Position numbers and translations under genes: made by a program. A DNA stretch of 64,000 bases, taken from Cylicocyclus nassatus. Its lineage: Eukaryota; Nematoda; Chromadorea; Rhabditida; Strongylidae. Below, in pieces: positions 11,311 through 23,200 of this stretch; the stretch's first letter is position 1, and each line of letters starts with the position of its first letter. The notes beneath the pieces are model-generated. The model did no database searches and was not told where the DNA came from. It was given only the letters and a program-made list of their open reading frames with translations. The stretch lies in contig CATQJL010000001.1 of the NCBI GenBank assembly GCA_958299035.1, positions 75,909,594 to 75,973,593 of the forward strand, written 5' to 3'.

Positions 11311-13189
11311 AAAATACACTTGCCATTTTTTCAATGGCTAGAAAAAAAAGAGTGCGCTAAATTTTCAAACTTTGCCTGCAGCAAAACTGTTTTCCTCCCA
11401 AATATGTGATTGAATAATTCACTCAAAAGTACTGTTACTAATTTGCGGCCGTTTGGCTACCTTAGTTCTTGAAAAATATCAGTCTGAAGGTTTGAATATC
11501 GAAAAAGAAAAAGAACTACGTGACCTAATACAAACCTTCAGAAATACAAGCACAATTTTTTTTACCGTCTACAACAGCTAGTTCTTGAGGAATATGTTAG
11601 TTCCAATGACAAAGATTGCCATTGTTTTATTCTTTACAACACTCTCTAAAAAGTGATTAATGCAAATTTCTTCATCTTTCTAGCATTCAATCGTTTTTGA
11701 TGATTCGTTCTTGAATAATATAATAGTCAGATTAGGACTTTAGTTATTTTTTTGAAGTTTTTTGTTCTATAGTTTTGGAAGAGCTTTGACAACTTAGAGC
11801 AAAAACATAATAAAACGCATTTCTTTTGGCATTCATAACTGGCTTTCAGCATCTTATTATTATTTCAAAACTGCCAACTTTCATATTTGGACATCTCGGA
11901 CCTGAATTTGTGATGGCTTTGAGGATATCATGATCATGACTTATAATAAGCCGCTTATTTGTCGGTCTGTAAGTCTGTCTGTTACGAAAATACAGTGAGG
12001 AATGATTTACAATACTTTGCAGCATGTGAGGTTAGCGAGTATAGTTCATTTTCAATTAGGACTCTCTCACTGCAGTCAACCTGGCAATAATCTAAAAGAA
12101 AGCCTTCATATCGTAAGTTTATCATCGTTTCTTAATGGCCAGTGCGAGCCTCTGCGAAGCAGAGGTGAAGCACAGGTAATCATCATAATTCTTGGCTTTG
12201 AACCACCCAAGCAGTACCCGGAAAAATCAAAACTGCTACGGTGAACGCTCAGGCGCTTGTCAAAATTATTTGTTGGGTGTTTCAGATTTTAAGGATATGT
12301 CAGTGTTGAAGGCGCTTTTGCATTTTTGCAACTTCGCAAAAGTTGAGACTTTCAGAAAAAATACTGCGAAGCCAGCTGACACAAGTAATTCGTTGCATGC
12401 ATATTATTTACTTTACCCAACGTTTTCAAAGCTTTCTCAGAAGTTTGAAATGAATATAACCTGAAAATAGCTGAATTTAAGTATGTAAAAACCATAGGAT
12501 CGAGATTCTAACGATTACTTGAAGTTTACTGAATGGCTTCGAAAGGAAACATTGTTGCTAGGAAGAATAAGGATCTGTGCATCGAACACTATTCAAAGCG
12601 TTTCTCATCATTATTCTAAGTGATTTGAGAACAGATCTATAAACGGTGCGAACTTTTGCACCACCTTGATAACTTGGTGCACGACTTGTGTTCTAATATA
12701 ACGTTTATGTCACTCCCTTGGAATTTGTCCAATTTTTCCAATGTGGGATACACAATCCGATGAAAAGGAACACAAGGTAGATAACTGCAAGGCACGAAAA
12801 ATAACTCCGCCACCGAGTGTGCAACTCATTGACCCATATGGAATGCATTCGACCGTTGCTGCATTGTGAGACGTCTGTGATTGTGAGGAGAGAGGCATTG
12901 CACATGATGACCCCTGTTTGTGCTTAGTGTTGACGTTTTCGAAAGAGGAGTAACAGGTAAGTTAAAGAGCCTTGCACATGGACTGAGCAGACAGAAATGA
13001 AAAGTGTAACACATTATCCTCATCTTCCTATTCACCTTGCGTAGCAGAATTACAGCTTGCAAGGAGCAACAAAGTGTACTAGCAGCTATGTGATCCTCCA
13101 ATGGCAGCTCCTGCTTTTAAACAAGAAAGTTTCCCTTCTGTGAATTTTGCGACCGGTTCTAAAAGGCACAATAATCTTGGACAGCATGA
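11311..13189. other. Long stretch without a recognisable gene
   Basis: Several 60-90-codon frames occur on both strands (for example 12002-12464 plus, 12705-13101 minus). They overlap each other and carry no motif, signal peptide or supported splice pair. No transposon ends were noticed. Confidence 0.4.
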
Positions 13190-14700
13190 ACCCACCTTGG
13201 GCACCCAGGTGCGAAAATCATAACCTTCCTCAGTAAATTGTTTCACGAACATGTCTGCCTTTCACTGGAGGTCTTTCTCGGGGACGTTATGCTTCGCGAG
13301 ATATATCGTCTGTTCTCTCATGATGTGACCGTCCCATCGATGATTCGCTTTCGCAAAGTATTTCGCTGGGTCACGAAGGCGGGGCATTTGCTTTATATTC
13401 GTATCGCACAATCCAAGAAGAAGTCGTGTCTAGTCATCTTCAGAAGACTACGCTCAAGCGCTTTTTAAGTGGTCTGTAGAGCTTTCGACGGTAACTGCAG
13501 GGTGGGCACAAGTCATAGCTGCGTGAAAAAGAAGGATTCAGTCAAACAGGTGAGCTCAAAGCTTAGAGAGCTTTTGTACCGCGCCGGTTGCCGCTTTTGC
13601 AGCCGATAGCCGCTTTCGCGCAGGTTACCGCTTGCAGCCAAAGCGCAGTGGGTCAAGACATTGTCTCAATAGGCATGCGGCGCGAAAACTCACTTATCAA
13701 TTCATTTTTCTGTGCGTATATCTTTTTCTTGATTTTTCTGTTATAGGCTGGTTTCGAGGTACAAGTCTCTGGATAGTGGCTTTTCTAAAACTTGTAATAT
13801 TTTCATTAGGGACAAATGCGCTAAGTACTTCTTGCATTCACATGGAGTTATAAATAGGACTGTTATAGATTTTATCAAGCTGAAATCTTATGCTCTTGTG
13901 AATGCGGTTGAAAAGCTGGAAGCGATATTGAAGAGTATCTTTATTGAGTTTTTCCCTCAAGTACTTCTCCATGTTCATCGAACGTCTAAGATACAAGTAG
14001 GAAGACATCACCATGATGTTGTGCCTTCCAAATCCATTTCCACATCGCAAAGGAGGTTATTCAAAATAAAATCTCCTTCCAACTTGTTCGCATTTCGTCA
14101 TTTCTTTACTTCATTTAGTCTCCTCAACATCGTCTCTGCTTCAGTGGTGATAATGCTCGAAACAAAAACGATGTCGTTTCGAAGGTACGGGAGAAATTTT
14201 CTACCAATTCGTATGCCTGTCTCGTCCCATTCCAGCGACTTCATCACCCACAGCAAGCGGCCATGGACAGCTGGCAAGATTGTGTCGCCGTGTGGCACTT
14301 TCAAGCTGGGCTAGTCAGGAGCGATCGAATAGCTGCATCGTCGTCGCTGCACAGTACTAGTAGCAGTCGGCTAACTTAAGCTGAGGTTCACTCCTTGTCG
14401 ACTAGCGTTGACAGGGCGGCATTGGTTTCATCACTTTTGAAGGCTTTCTCGCAGTTGACAAAGGTTAGGACGACAGGCAGTCGGTACTCCCGGCAGACTT
14501 CTATGACCCTCGAAACCGTCTGTAATCCATGCAGCTGAATCTTTTGCGAAATTCAACCTACACGGGGGGGGTCTGGATTTATCCATTATCATAAATATGC
14601 GAGCGAGGAAAAGTGAAATGAGTGAAAAGCTTGTACAACATACCCAGACATAATAGACTAGCTCCAGAAAACCTTTTGCCCTCTTCAAAGTTCTAGTGTT
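13190..14700 (-). pseudogene. RTE-type LINE reverse transcriptase relic, frameshifted
   Basis: Read on the minus strand, successive pieces match the order of an RTE-family LINE polymerase. They are SLFLARIFMIMDKSRP near 14600; VSRVIEVCREYRLPVVLTFV and KAF near 14450-14520; GDTILP, WVMKSLEWDETGIRIG and LRNDIVF near 14100-14300; SSYLYLRRSMNM near 14000; and RLRDPAKYFAKANHRWDGHI near 13300-13400. The F-ADD catalytic box is damaged (the residues before NDIV are missing), and the first catalytic Asp region reads FVNCEKAFKS, where the family usually has D after FV and S after KAFD. At least three frame changes and several stops occur. It is a dead 5'-truncated copy without the endonuclease. Confidence 0.8.
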
Positions 14701-14924
14701 TAGAAATTCTTTCTTTTGAAAGTAAAATGAGGTCTTGGTACCTCATTTTCAGCTGGCTAGAGCGTTCTTCACCGATCGGCACCTCAAACTTTAGTAATTA
14801 AACCTTTATTGATAAAGTATATATTACATTAAAAACACAATATGCAAGAGGAACGGCAATACAGTTGAGATACGCGGAAAATTAAAAGTGAGATTGTTTA
14901 AAATATAAAAAAATAAAAAGTATA

Positions 14925-15788
14925 CAGGGTGCGTCAAAAGTCTGGGAGCCAAACTGACCATCTACTCATCCAATTGACCTTGTTGTAAATTACAGAAGTA
15001 CTCATGATTTTGATGAAGTTTTGTGCCACATAATGTTGCGATCATCCTCTTCAAATCACAAGTTAAGCTGAAAATGCTGGACATACGCTTTTGTAAGAAT
15101 TGGAATTATTACACAAGTGTAAAGCGGAGCGAGCAAATCAAAAATTTTTAGTACTTTCATTTCATCTTAGCTATTGAATACTTGGATATTTACAATCCTT
15201 TGATGCACACATTGTAGAAGAGGCTTTGCGTTATCACATCGTAGAATTCTGCGTTTGCTAAAAGTTGTTTTTTTGGAAACAAAAAAAGGGTTTGCAAATG
15301 TCGCCTGGGTGCCATTGGTCATCCGTCTTCAAAACAAATTTAGAAGCTATAGAAGCGCAGCAAGCACTGAGTCTTAGGCAAAGTTTCTCTAAGTCTTATA
15401 TATAAGCATCCAGTTGAACTCCGTACACGGAGCAATTTCAATACTTCTTACATTATGATTTTCGGCTTTCCTTCGCGCAATGTCATCCGAATTTTTATAT
15501 GCGAGTGACCTGCCTTCACTTAAAATTATAAAACTTTCATTTTCAAACAATGTGAAAAATTTTCCTGCAAGTATGTTGTAGACAAAAGCTGGTTCTATTG
15601 TGCTGCAAATTTGCTTAGTGAAAGAACAGTTATTTTGAAGGCGTTAAACAAATCTTATTATGATTACCTGCGTGCCAAGACAGCTGGATCGCTACGATTC
15701 TGAAGGGCTGCTTCAAAGGCAAAAGAGGTTCTTTTCTTCTAATTTTATCTAGAAAAGTACTAGGCTCCCAGACCTTTGACGCACCCTG
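14925..15788. mobile_element. TA-flanked Tc/mariner-type element, 864 bp
   Basis: The terminal repeats start CAGGGTGCGTCAAAAGTCTG and close with the inverted copy ...CTTTGACGCACCCTG. TA duplications sit at 14923-14924 and 15789-15790. The terminal match extends over at least 25 bases with few mismatches, suggesting fairly recent mobility. There is no transposase frame. The remainder looks unique and AT-rich. Confidence 0.85.
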
Positions 15789-16037
15789 TAAATACAAAAT
15801 GCGAAGAAATACATAAAAGACATAACAATCGCCAGCCAACAACCATAACTAAGTGTTCTTGTCCCACATAAATGCTACATCACATTACTTTATCGATGAG
15901 ATCTATGCTTCGAGAGAGCTGCGTCGATACCATTTAACAACTTTACTCTCCCTTTTTTCATAGAGAATCGTGAATCTTTCTCGCAGTCATGTTTTGAGAA
16001 ACTCGATGCATCCCCTTAATCAGTTACACTGCCTTAC

Positions 16038-16330
16038 CGTACTTTGAGTTAGTCGCGCAACCGCGATAGGAGATATTGTTAGATGCGACGCGAAAACATC
16101 ATGTAGACGTCTTAAGCTCCGCGTCCAGCCAAGCAGAATGGTGTCCTTGGATTCAGGATTCGTCCACTTTAAAGCAAGATATGGCCACGCGAAGGTGATA
16201 TTACATAAATCAGCGATCGTCACATAACTCACGCGACCATCGCCCGATTCACACTGATCTCGCGGGAATATACTTTGACCCGCGTCTTTTTTCCCAAAAT
16301 TCGAGCGATATTGTAAGCTACAAGCATTAT
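16038..16330 (-). CDS. Candidate coding exon, unknown protein
   Basis: A minus-strand frame of about 100 codons has a higher GC content than its surroundings and ends at a strong donor (ACG followed by GTAAGG at 16037-16032). It includes KKDAGQSIFPRDQCESGDGR, YVTIADLCNITFAWPYLALK and an Arg/Leu-rich helix (WTRSLRRLHDVFASHL). The upstream boundary is unsure; AG dinucleotides near 16320-16345 could act as acceptors. I find no matching downstream exon before the repeat at 15788. It could be part of a split host gene or a fragment of an unfamiliar transposon. No family is recognised. Confidence 0.38.
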
Positions 16331-16899
16331 GCTGTTTTACAAAATGTTGGCCGTTGCAGTGAGAATTATAATCCAAAGAAAATAAGTTATATTAGTACAG
16401 ATTTGGCTAAAACTCAGCGTAAAAGGGGGTGTACTACGCTAATCACGAAAACAATACTGAAGGTTGCATGGTTGGAATTTTTTTTCGGTGTAGCTTGTTT
16501 TCTGGCATGGGATTCTCATCACGAAGGTTTAATTTGATTCAACAAATGTTTGACATATATTTGTTCGGCAGGTGATAGCCCCATATGCATGTCTCAGCTA
16601 ATTTTGAGGTTCCGACTAGGATCAAGCAAAAGGTGTGGCACGAGGGTTGAGACTAAAACTGATTCTTTCTAAGCTTCTTAGCATTTTTAGCAACCAATTT
16701 CCAATAATATTTGAAGGTTTTTTCACTACCTTTTTTGCGTCATATGGCAAACTAAATTTGCTTTTAGCAGAAGGCATTATTTTTGGCTTTTTAGCTGCAG
16801 TAACAAATCTGCAAAACTAATAAAAATGAATTTGAGAATTTGGGAGAACGTAAGGTGGTCATTGTTGAAGACTGGTTGTTGAATTTTGCTCCAAATTTG
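16331..16899. other. No gene seen
   Basis: AT-rich spacer; one 61-codon frame (16635-16820) is hydrophobic but has no start context or splice support. Confidence 0.4.
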
Positions 16900-17700
16900 A
16901 CAAAGTAAGTTTTCTTCCTGTGATTGCTTACACTCTCCTATGTGCCAGATATGAATGCTTTATCTATCCGTCACGCATTGTTAGTTTCAGTTGCCAAGAA
17001 ATTTCCAATGGCATTTACCCACTGGTGTGCTCCAGACACCAGCAGGAAGTTGTTTTGCATTATCACAGAAGTCTCTGACTACTTCATTTTCATCCAGCGG
17101 TTTGTTGCTCCATGTCGGACGTGGGCCTAGATGTTGAAGAGATGGACCTGTATAAACTTGTGTACCTTCAAAGCCTAAATCAGATGACCGTTACCTATTA
17201 GCTCAGAGACGACGGAAATTATCTGAAAGTCCTGCTTCATATGCGCCAAGTAAGAAGCTGTAGGACGACTTACCGCAAAAACAGCGCAGAAAAATTCCAT
17301 TTAGCAGATCCTGTCTGAGCCTTCAAATAGAGATGTTATTTCACTAGTAAAACCCGCTGAAAGAAGAGCTTCAAATCGACGACTAATAGAGCAGCTGAAA
17401 TTTTTTTACAAAATGCAGCTCTTTTTGAATTGTAGCTTAAATAGAAGTTGGTGCGATTATTGTTTCGGGCAAGCTTGAGAATAATAATAAGCAATAACGA
17501 ATCATGTAAAACGGTAAAACATGTGTTATGTCTTTTCAGAGCGTCAATAAAAATAGAATTCGCAGTCATAGGATTTTCTTCTAAAATACCTTTTGTCCTA
17601 CGCTTGTGCGGAAAATGGCTGATATTCAGTTTACGATTTTGTATGAAATCAAAAGGAACGATATTATTGAAAATGCGCATAAAGCGAAAAAGGAAAATAA
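16900..17700 (+). repeat. Complex interspersed repeat, copy A
   Basis: Blocks here reappear inverted at about 22450-23200: GCATTTACCCACTGGTGTGC matches an inverted copy near 23150, the GATGGACCTGTATAAACTTG block matches near 23030, and the CAAGCTTG...TGCATTTTG region matches near 22700-22770. A third GATGGACCTATATAAGCTC block occurs at 20121. The copies are diverged and show no open frame in common, so this looks like an old non-coding or gene-derived repeat of unknown class. Confidence 0.6.
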
Positions 17701-18479
17701 AATATCCTCCTTTGAAGCTTCAAGTTTGTTCTAGAACAGTTATATAACTGATCCAGTTCTCTACTTGTTGTCTTGTAATCACTTTGCGAAACTTTCTAAA
17801 CTATACTTTGAAAACTGTAGATGATAAGATGCTGCGATGGTCTCAAGATGAATGTCAATGTCCTGCAGACAAAGAAGTGTACGCCACACGTTCACATGTT
17901 TGCCAAAATGTTTGAAATGTTTCCTTTTTCATTTTAATCAGCTTGCTTATTCTGAAAAAAACACTTGGTGAAGTATGCAAACTTTTCCATGAGGTAAATT
18001 GCAATTGTTACCCTTTGCCAAAGTATGGCTACGCTATGGTTGTGATGTGGTTGCGCTATGTTTGAATCAAACCTTTACCTCCTCTGCAACCTGGAACATC
18101 CTTGACGTATTCAAAAAAAATCACTCGTAGTATGAAAGCACTTTAAGGTTATACGAATGAAGGGTTTGCACAAGTGTCGCAAACAACATATAATCATCTT
18201 ATTCTCTCTTTGACTTGTTTGATAGTAAGTCATGTAACTACGGAATGTGATTCAAAACAACTTCATTGAGTCCTTTTTCTGATTGCCTTGAGGGAGGTTG
18301 AAGTGAATTATAACGCGAACTTGTTCACAGATGCGGCCGAAAATCGCTGAAGCTCGTAAGATTTTGAAAAACGCATTAAAAGATATGTTACTGGCTGAAA
18401 GGCAATGTTTCTCAGCTTTTGAAAAGAAAACAGACGTTTGCCTCTATTTGAGTGTTTCGTGTATTACTTAGACTAAAGG
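17701..18479. other. No gene seen
   Basis: Spacer with no recognised coding or repeat structure. Confidence 0.35.
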
Positions 18480-18830
18480 GTGCCAGTTATTCCAATTGCA
18501 AAAGTATGCCTGTCTTAAGCTAGTACATTGCAGAATCATGCCCTTCCGAGGATGCATATTTGAGGGGTACATAAGCCTTCCAATTACCCTAATTTCACGC
18601 GTACAAGGCGCAATTTTCGATTTTTCAACCAAGCCCCTCAGCCGCTCCAAAGTATTTCAGAAAGCAATCCTTATGCCGTACGATTCTCTTAAGCAATATA
18701 CAGCACCGCACAGGGTCCTTTGGTTGCGAAGTTCCTTGGCGTATTGGGGCTATTCAATTTTGGAAAAAAATCCCTGCGCCTTGTACGCGTAAAATTAGGG
18801 TACTATTCAACTGACATGGTAGTGTTTGCA
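18480..18830. repeat. Short diverged version of the 20560-21260 repeat, with inverted ends
   Basis: ATTACCCTAATTTCACGCGT near 18583 is mirrored by ACGCGTAAAATTAGGGTAC near 18787-18806. Its internal blocks (TCAACCAAGCCCCTCAGCC...GCTCC, GGTCCTTTGGTTGCGAA) resemble TCAATCAAGCAGCTCAGCC and GGACTCTTTGGTTGCGAA in the larger repeat at 20560-21260. The open frames across it are therefore repeat-derived. Confidence 0.5.
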
Positions 18831-19257
18831 CGAAGGAGAAATTTGAATGTAGAGACCCTTTTTGAAAAAAAGCACCAAAAGTGGAACTACACGATGAAGA
18901 GACCTTCTTTTTTGCTTTTTATTCCACTACTATTTGTTTCACTCACACCACTTGTATACCACTTTGTCAAAGAAGGGGACATCTGCACGGAAGATACCAA
19001 AGTTCTCTGCTGCTTCAGTCGCTCACGATCTTCTTGTTTGTTGTCGGTGGCTGAGTCTACGACCTTCAGGTCGAGAAACGCCAATTTCTTAACTGGCCCA
19101 TCCGTTCCACAAACATATCTGCTCATCCGTTGGTGGTCTTCTTAGGACTTTTCCGCGAGGAATCCATGAAGCTCGTGGTGTCTGTCCGTCGTCTGTTCTT
19201 CACATAATGTGATTTGCCTATCGTGTTTCCAACGTATTCCGCTATGACGCGCCATAA

Positions 19258-19440
19258 TTGATCCGCTTATTCCACTTGATCCCTTGATCCGCTTCGTCAA
19301 TGGTCATTTCAATGAACAGGCCAGGTGAAAGGATGATGTTGATCAAGCGGATCAAGTGGACTGCTCGCTATCGGTCAGTTCACTAAATCGACCAATAACG
19401 AAGCGGATTAAGCGAATCAAGTGGACTATGCGGATCAAGT
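19258..19440. repeat. Small foldback with iterated AAGCGGATCAAG units
   Basis: TGATCCGCTT-type units at 19259 and 19287 face AAGCGGATCAAGTGGACT-type units at 19341, 19400 and 19430. The whole segment can fold into a hairpin. It has no coding frame. It may be a miniature element or a decayed tandem repeat that was inverted. Confidence 0.6.
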
Positions 19441-20559
19441 ATGGTGCCTACCTATAACAGGAAGACGAGACGTCCTTTCCATATCCTCATTGCGAAATCT
19501 GACAAACGCTTGTTTGTGTCGGATGGTCTTCATAAGACAACTCTAGCTAAGTTTCAAGCAAGTGTGCAAGATCAACAAATCAAAAGCTTGGTAAACTAAT
19601 AATAACGTGCAGCTCAGAATTCTTCACCTGCAAGGCCTTTGTACTTATGTACAATACATCATCATCGACAACTTTCAAGGTAAGGTCTACAAACATTTTA
19701 CGATGTGTCTACAAGAGAATAGTAGAAAACTGAAGCAAGCCTTTTATGCCCAGCGCAGTTATAAATAGGGACCTCAAAAGTTGTTCGATTTTTTGCTGCT
19801 TCTGTAGTTTTTCTGCTGGTACCCCTATCAGCCGTTTTTCGTTCAAAAACAACAAGTAAAACCTTAAACAAAAAACTCAAAGAATGTGATTAAGGTTACT
19901 GCCGAAACACATTGTTGATGCTCCTTGTTGATATCATAATTTTTTTCTTGCTGCATCCAAGTGGCACCCACGGTATAGTGTTTTGAAAATGTGGGACAGT
20001 GCAGATGATCTTCATCATGTTTAAACTATGGCAAGTTTGATGTGGGTCCTGAAGGCACACAAGCTCTTATACCTCTAAATTAAGTGACATAAAGAACTTA
20101 GGGTGCATGACATTTGACAGATGGACCTATATAAGCTCATGTCTCTTCAGAACCCAAATTAAGCTTGACCATGATCAGCTAGCGCAACATTGCCTCAATG
20201 CCGTGCATTATCTGCATACTCGAAAAGCTGTAAATCGAACTACCGCGAAATTATCGAATAGGTAATTCAAGTTGTAGTTGTCTAACCCCTAAAGTGATAC
20301 AAATTTGGAAGATTGTTTCTACTTATGGACCAACACTAAAACAAGCAACTTTTTGCGCCGCTTGACTTCAAGTCTGCCGAAAAACTTGAGAGAAGCAACA
20401 AGCAATAACAATACGTAAATGATGTCGAAAAGGGAAATATCTGTTTTGAGAGTCAACCAAAACTGGATACACTATTTAAGAATTTTTCGTTTAAGGAGGC
20501 CCTTCTTTTTACTTTCGTACGAAAATAACCGATAGTGAATTCAAGTATGTGTGAGGAAG
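19441..20559. repeat. Diverged repeat pieces
   Basis: The segment near 19690-19870 aligns, inverted, with 21180-21260 (shared CTGCGC...GCA and AAAATGTTTGTAG). The GATGGACCTATATAAGCTC block at 20121 matches copy A at 17145. No gene is recognised. The region seems built from rearranged copies of one repeat family. Confidence 0.4.
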
Positions 20560-21260
20560 TGCAAGGTAAGATAGGGTGAAAAGGTAGCGGATACCACCAG
20601 AAACTACCCCAATTTTACAAGTACAAGCACCTTTTTTATGTTTCAATCAAGCAGCTCAGCCCCACCACCGCGCTCCGAGAGATGGTCGCTTTCTCATACA
20701 GTTTTCACTCAGATAGTCGAAGGGATATATCCGAAGGGCAAATGGCGGGGGTCTGCCACTTCGTGCTCCGGAGCCCTCCCATTTCACCCATTTTGGTGCT
20801 CCGTAGGTCCTCCAAATCTGGCGCACGCCCGGAGCAGTGATTTGCGAGCCCGGGAAGGGGTCCATTCGGGGGGAGCGGAGAAGGCTCGCAAATCTCTGCT
20901 CCGGGGCGCGCCAGATTTGGAGAATCCCCGGAACACCAAAATGGGTGAAATGGGAGGGCTGCGGAGCACGAGTGGCAAACCCCCGTTGGGCAGAGCGGGG
21001 AACCCTTCTGTTTTCGCTCCGGAAATATCCCTTCGACTGTCTGAGTTGGTAGAGGACTCTTTGGTTGCGAAAATTTTTGGTGTGTTCAGGCTGGTTGGGT
21101 TAAAGAGAAAAAAAACAGGTGCTCGTAAAACTAAGGCAAAAAAGCAGCAAAAAGGCGAGACAGTTTTTTTGAAGTCTCTTGTGCATATCTGCGCAGGCAG
21201 TGAGAGACTTGTTTGGGATTTTATTCTTTTGTGAAAACACCATAAAATGTTTGTAGCCAT
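20560..21260. repeat. GC-rich palindromic repeat
   Basis: The core 20707-21046 is an inverted repeat beginning ACTCAGATAGTCGAAGGGAT and closing with its complement. Its arms share CCAAATCTGGCGC, CCATTTTGGTG and CCGGAG blocks. GC content is far above the neighbourhood. Long frames on both strands (20638-21234 plus, 20784-21260 minus) come from stop-poor GC-rich sequence and mirror each other, so I do not call them genes. Confidence 0.7.
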
Positions 21261-22017
21261 ACCTTACAGCTTGTAGACGGCGATGTACTGCTTGGAAGAA
21301 AAACCTTGCTACACGTTATTATCACTTTACCGAGCGTTTATTTCGTTGATCTTGGTTAGCTTGTTTGATTTAAAAAGAAAACATCTGACGTGGTGCAGCC
21401 CCCCCCCCTCCTCGAACCTTTCAAACAAAAAAAAATATAAAATGGAATGGCCGCCTTTTGTCAAGATTTGCATTATGGTCGGTATGTGGTTTCAACATAG
21501 TCGGAAGCGGTTGCATGGTCGGAGCGTGGTTGCATCGGATAAGCATAAAAGCTTCTTATGAAAGGCGACAACTTCCTTATATAGCGACTGCGTTTTATCT
21601 TCCGAGTTTGAGAGGAGTATCGAGTAGAAACGAATTATATGCCATTTTTTGCTTCACTTTTCCACTTTAGAAATCTGCGATTTTTGAGTGGATTGAGAAT
21701 ATGCTTTGGGTTTAGTAAGGGATCTCCATACCTTCCTCCGCTGGTGGCGGGAGGGCCTTGAGTGTTAAGAGATTTCGTGTTTACTGGAATTTAGATATGT
21801 TAAATTTGCTGCATTTCTGATAGGAAAGCTAAAGACTGTTCAAGAAATTTCGTACACTTTCAAAGAAAAGCCGAATCCATCTTGGAAGTAAAAAATTTCA
21901 AGGTACTTTGGTAGGCGAACTGAATAGTATCAACGGGTACTGCGCATTTCCCTATGGAAAATAATTGATGAAGTTTGCCTGCACTCTATAGACCTCTACA
22001 GACCTCCCACAAAACGC

Positions 22018-22310
22018 TTGAGTGCAATCTTTTGTATCGTGCTTCGCATTACGGATATGGGTAGAATGCCCTATCTTCATGAGCTTAATGGAATACGTTG
22101 CGAAAGCGAAGGATCGATGGACCGATCACTAAAAGAACAGACGATAGATAGACACCCAGAGCATCAGTGTTGTTCATCGCAGAACAAAAACCGAAAAAGC
22201 CCACCAGCGAGATGGGCAGACATGTTCGTGGAATAACCGAGTTATCTGCTGGTACGCTTCTCGCAGCTTCAACTTTTAGAAGCAACCAACAACAACCAAG
22301 AAGTAGTGGA
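22018..22310 (+). pseudogene. RTE-type LINE C-terminal relic
   Basis: The plus-strand frame contains RCESEGSMDRSL followed by KNRKSPPARWADMFVE. This matches the conserved tail of RTE polymerases (RW.GH.....DRWT...PP.RW.D.F), the same part as the 13.2-kb relic. The reverse transcriptase domain is absent upstream, so the insertion is strongly 5' truncated, as is usual for LINEs. The tail after 22236 is frame-disrupted. Confidence 0.6.
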
Positions 22311-22449
22311 TGTTTGAAGCGAGAGAAAGGAACTTTTGGAAGTGTGCTGAGGTCCGCGCGCCGCGTAAAGACGGCCTATCTAAATATCTCAGTAGGGAGG
22401 ATTATCAGTGACGAGTTAGGGAACTATAGCAATTATTGCATTTTCACAA

Positions 22450-23200
22450 GTACAAGTGGCTTCAAAAAGAAAGTGGCTTTTTTTTCGCTGTCAAAGCAAT
22501 TTTCTCCTGGTAATCGCGATATCAACAATATCGTGCCTCGTGCTTTCCCATATTTCTAAATTTTATATCAGCTATTTTTCATGCAAGCGTCAAACCAAAA
22601 ACCCTTTAGAACAAAATGTCTTGAAAAGCATGAATTCTTTTCATTGACGCTCAAAACAGGCATAATACATATCATTTAGGACTCGTTACTGCTTGCTATT
22701 GTTCTCAGGCTTGCCTAAGATATCGGCAAACTTGTATATAAGTTACCATTCCCAAAAATTGCATTTTGTAAGAAAACTCTGCCCCTCTAAAAGTGGTAAG
22801 CATGGAGTCCTTCTTTGCGATGGGTTTTTTGTGAATCATGAAACTTTACCATTTGAGGATTCAGGCAGGGACTGCAAAATGAAGTTTTTCTGCATTATTT
22901 TTGCGGTAAGTGGCATTACAGCTTTTAGTTAGCACAGATAATGCAGGGCATTGCAGATGATTCTCATCCTCTCTGATCTGACCGGTAATGGTTAGGCTTG
23001 ATTTAAGCTTTGAAGATACACAAGCTCAAACAGGTCCATCCCTTCAAAAGGTGATAGAAGAACCATGGGAACGAGTGCTAACAGAGCATGATGTCAGAGG
23101 CTTTTGTGACACTTCGAATTTACCCAATGTTGGTGGTGTTTGGCGGACACCAGTAGGTAAATGCGAATGGACAAAAATTGGGAAGAAGAAGTAACATTGT
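22450..23200 (-). repeat. Complex interspersed repeat, copy B
   Basis: Inverted and diverged partner of 16900-17700. The order of shared blocks is preserved on the minus strand (ATTTACCTACTGGTGTCCGC, then CCTGTTTGAGCTTGTGTATC, then the GCTTGCTATTGTTCTCA region). Together with copy A it brackets 5 kb of related repeats. Confidence 0.55.

Noticed and set aside
20638..21234. 198-codon frame and its 158-codon antisense partner
   Set aside because: Both lie in a GC-rich palindrome where stops are rare, and mirror each other.
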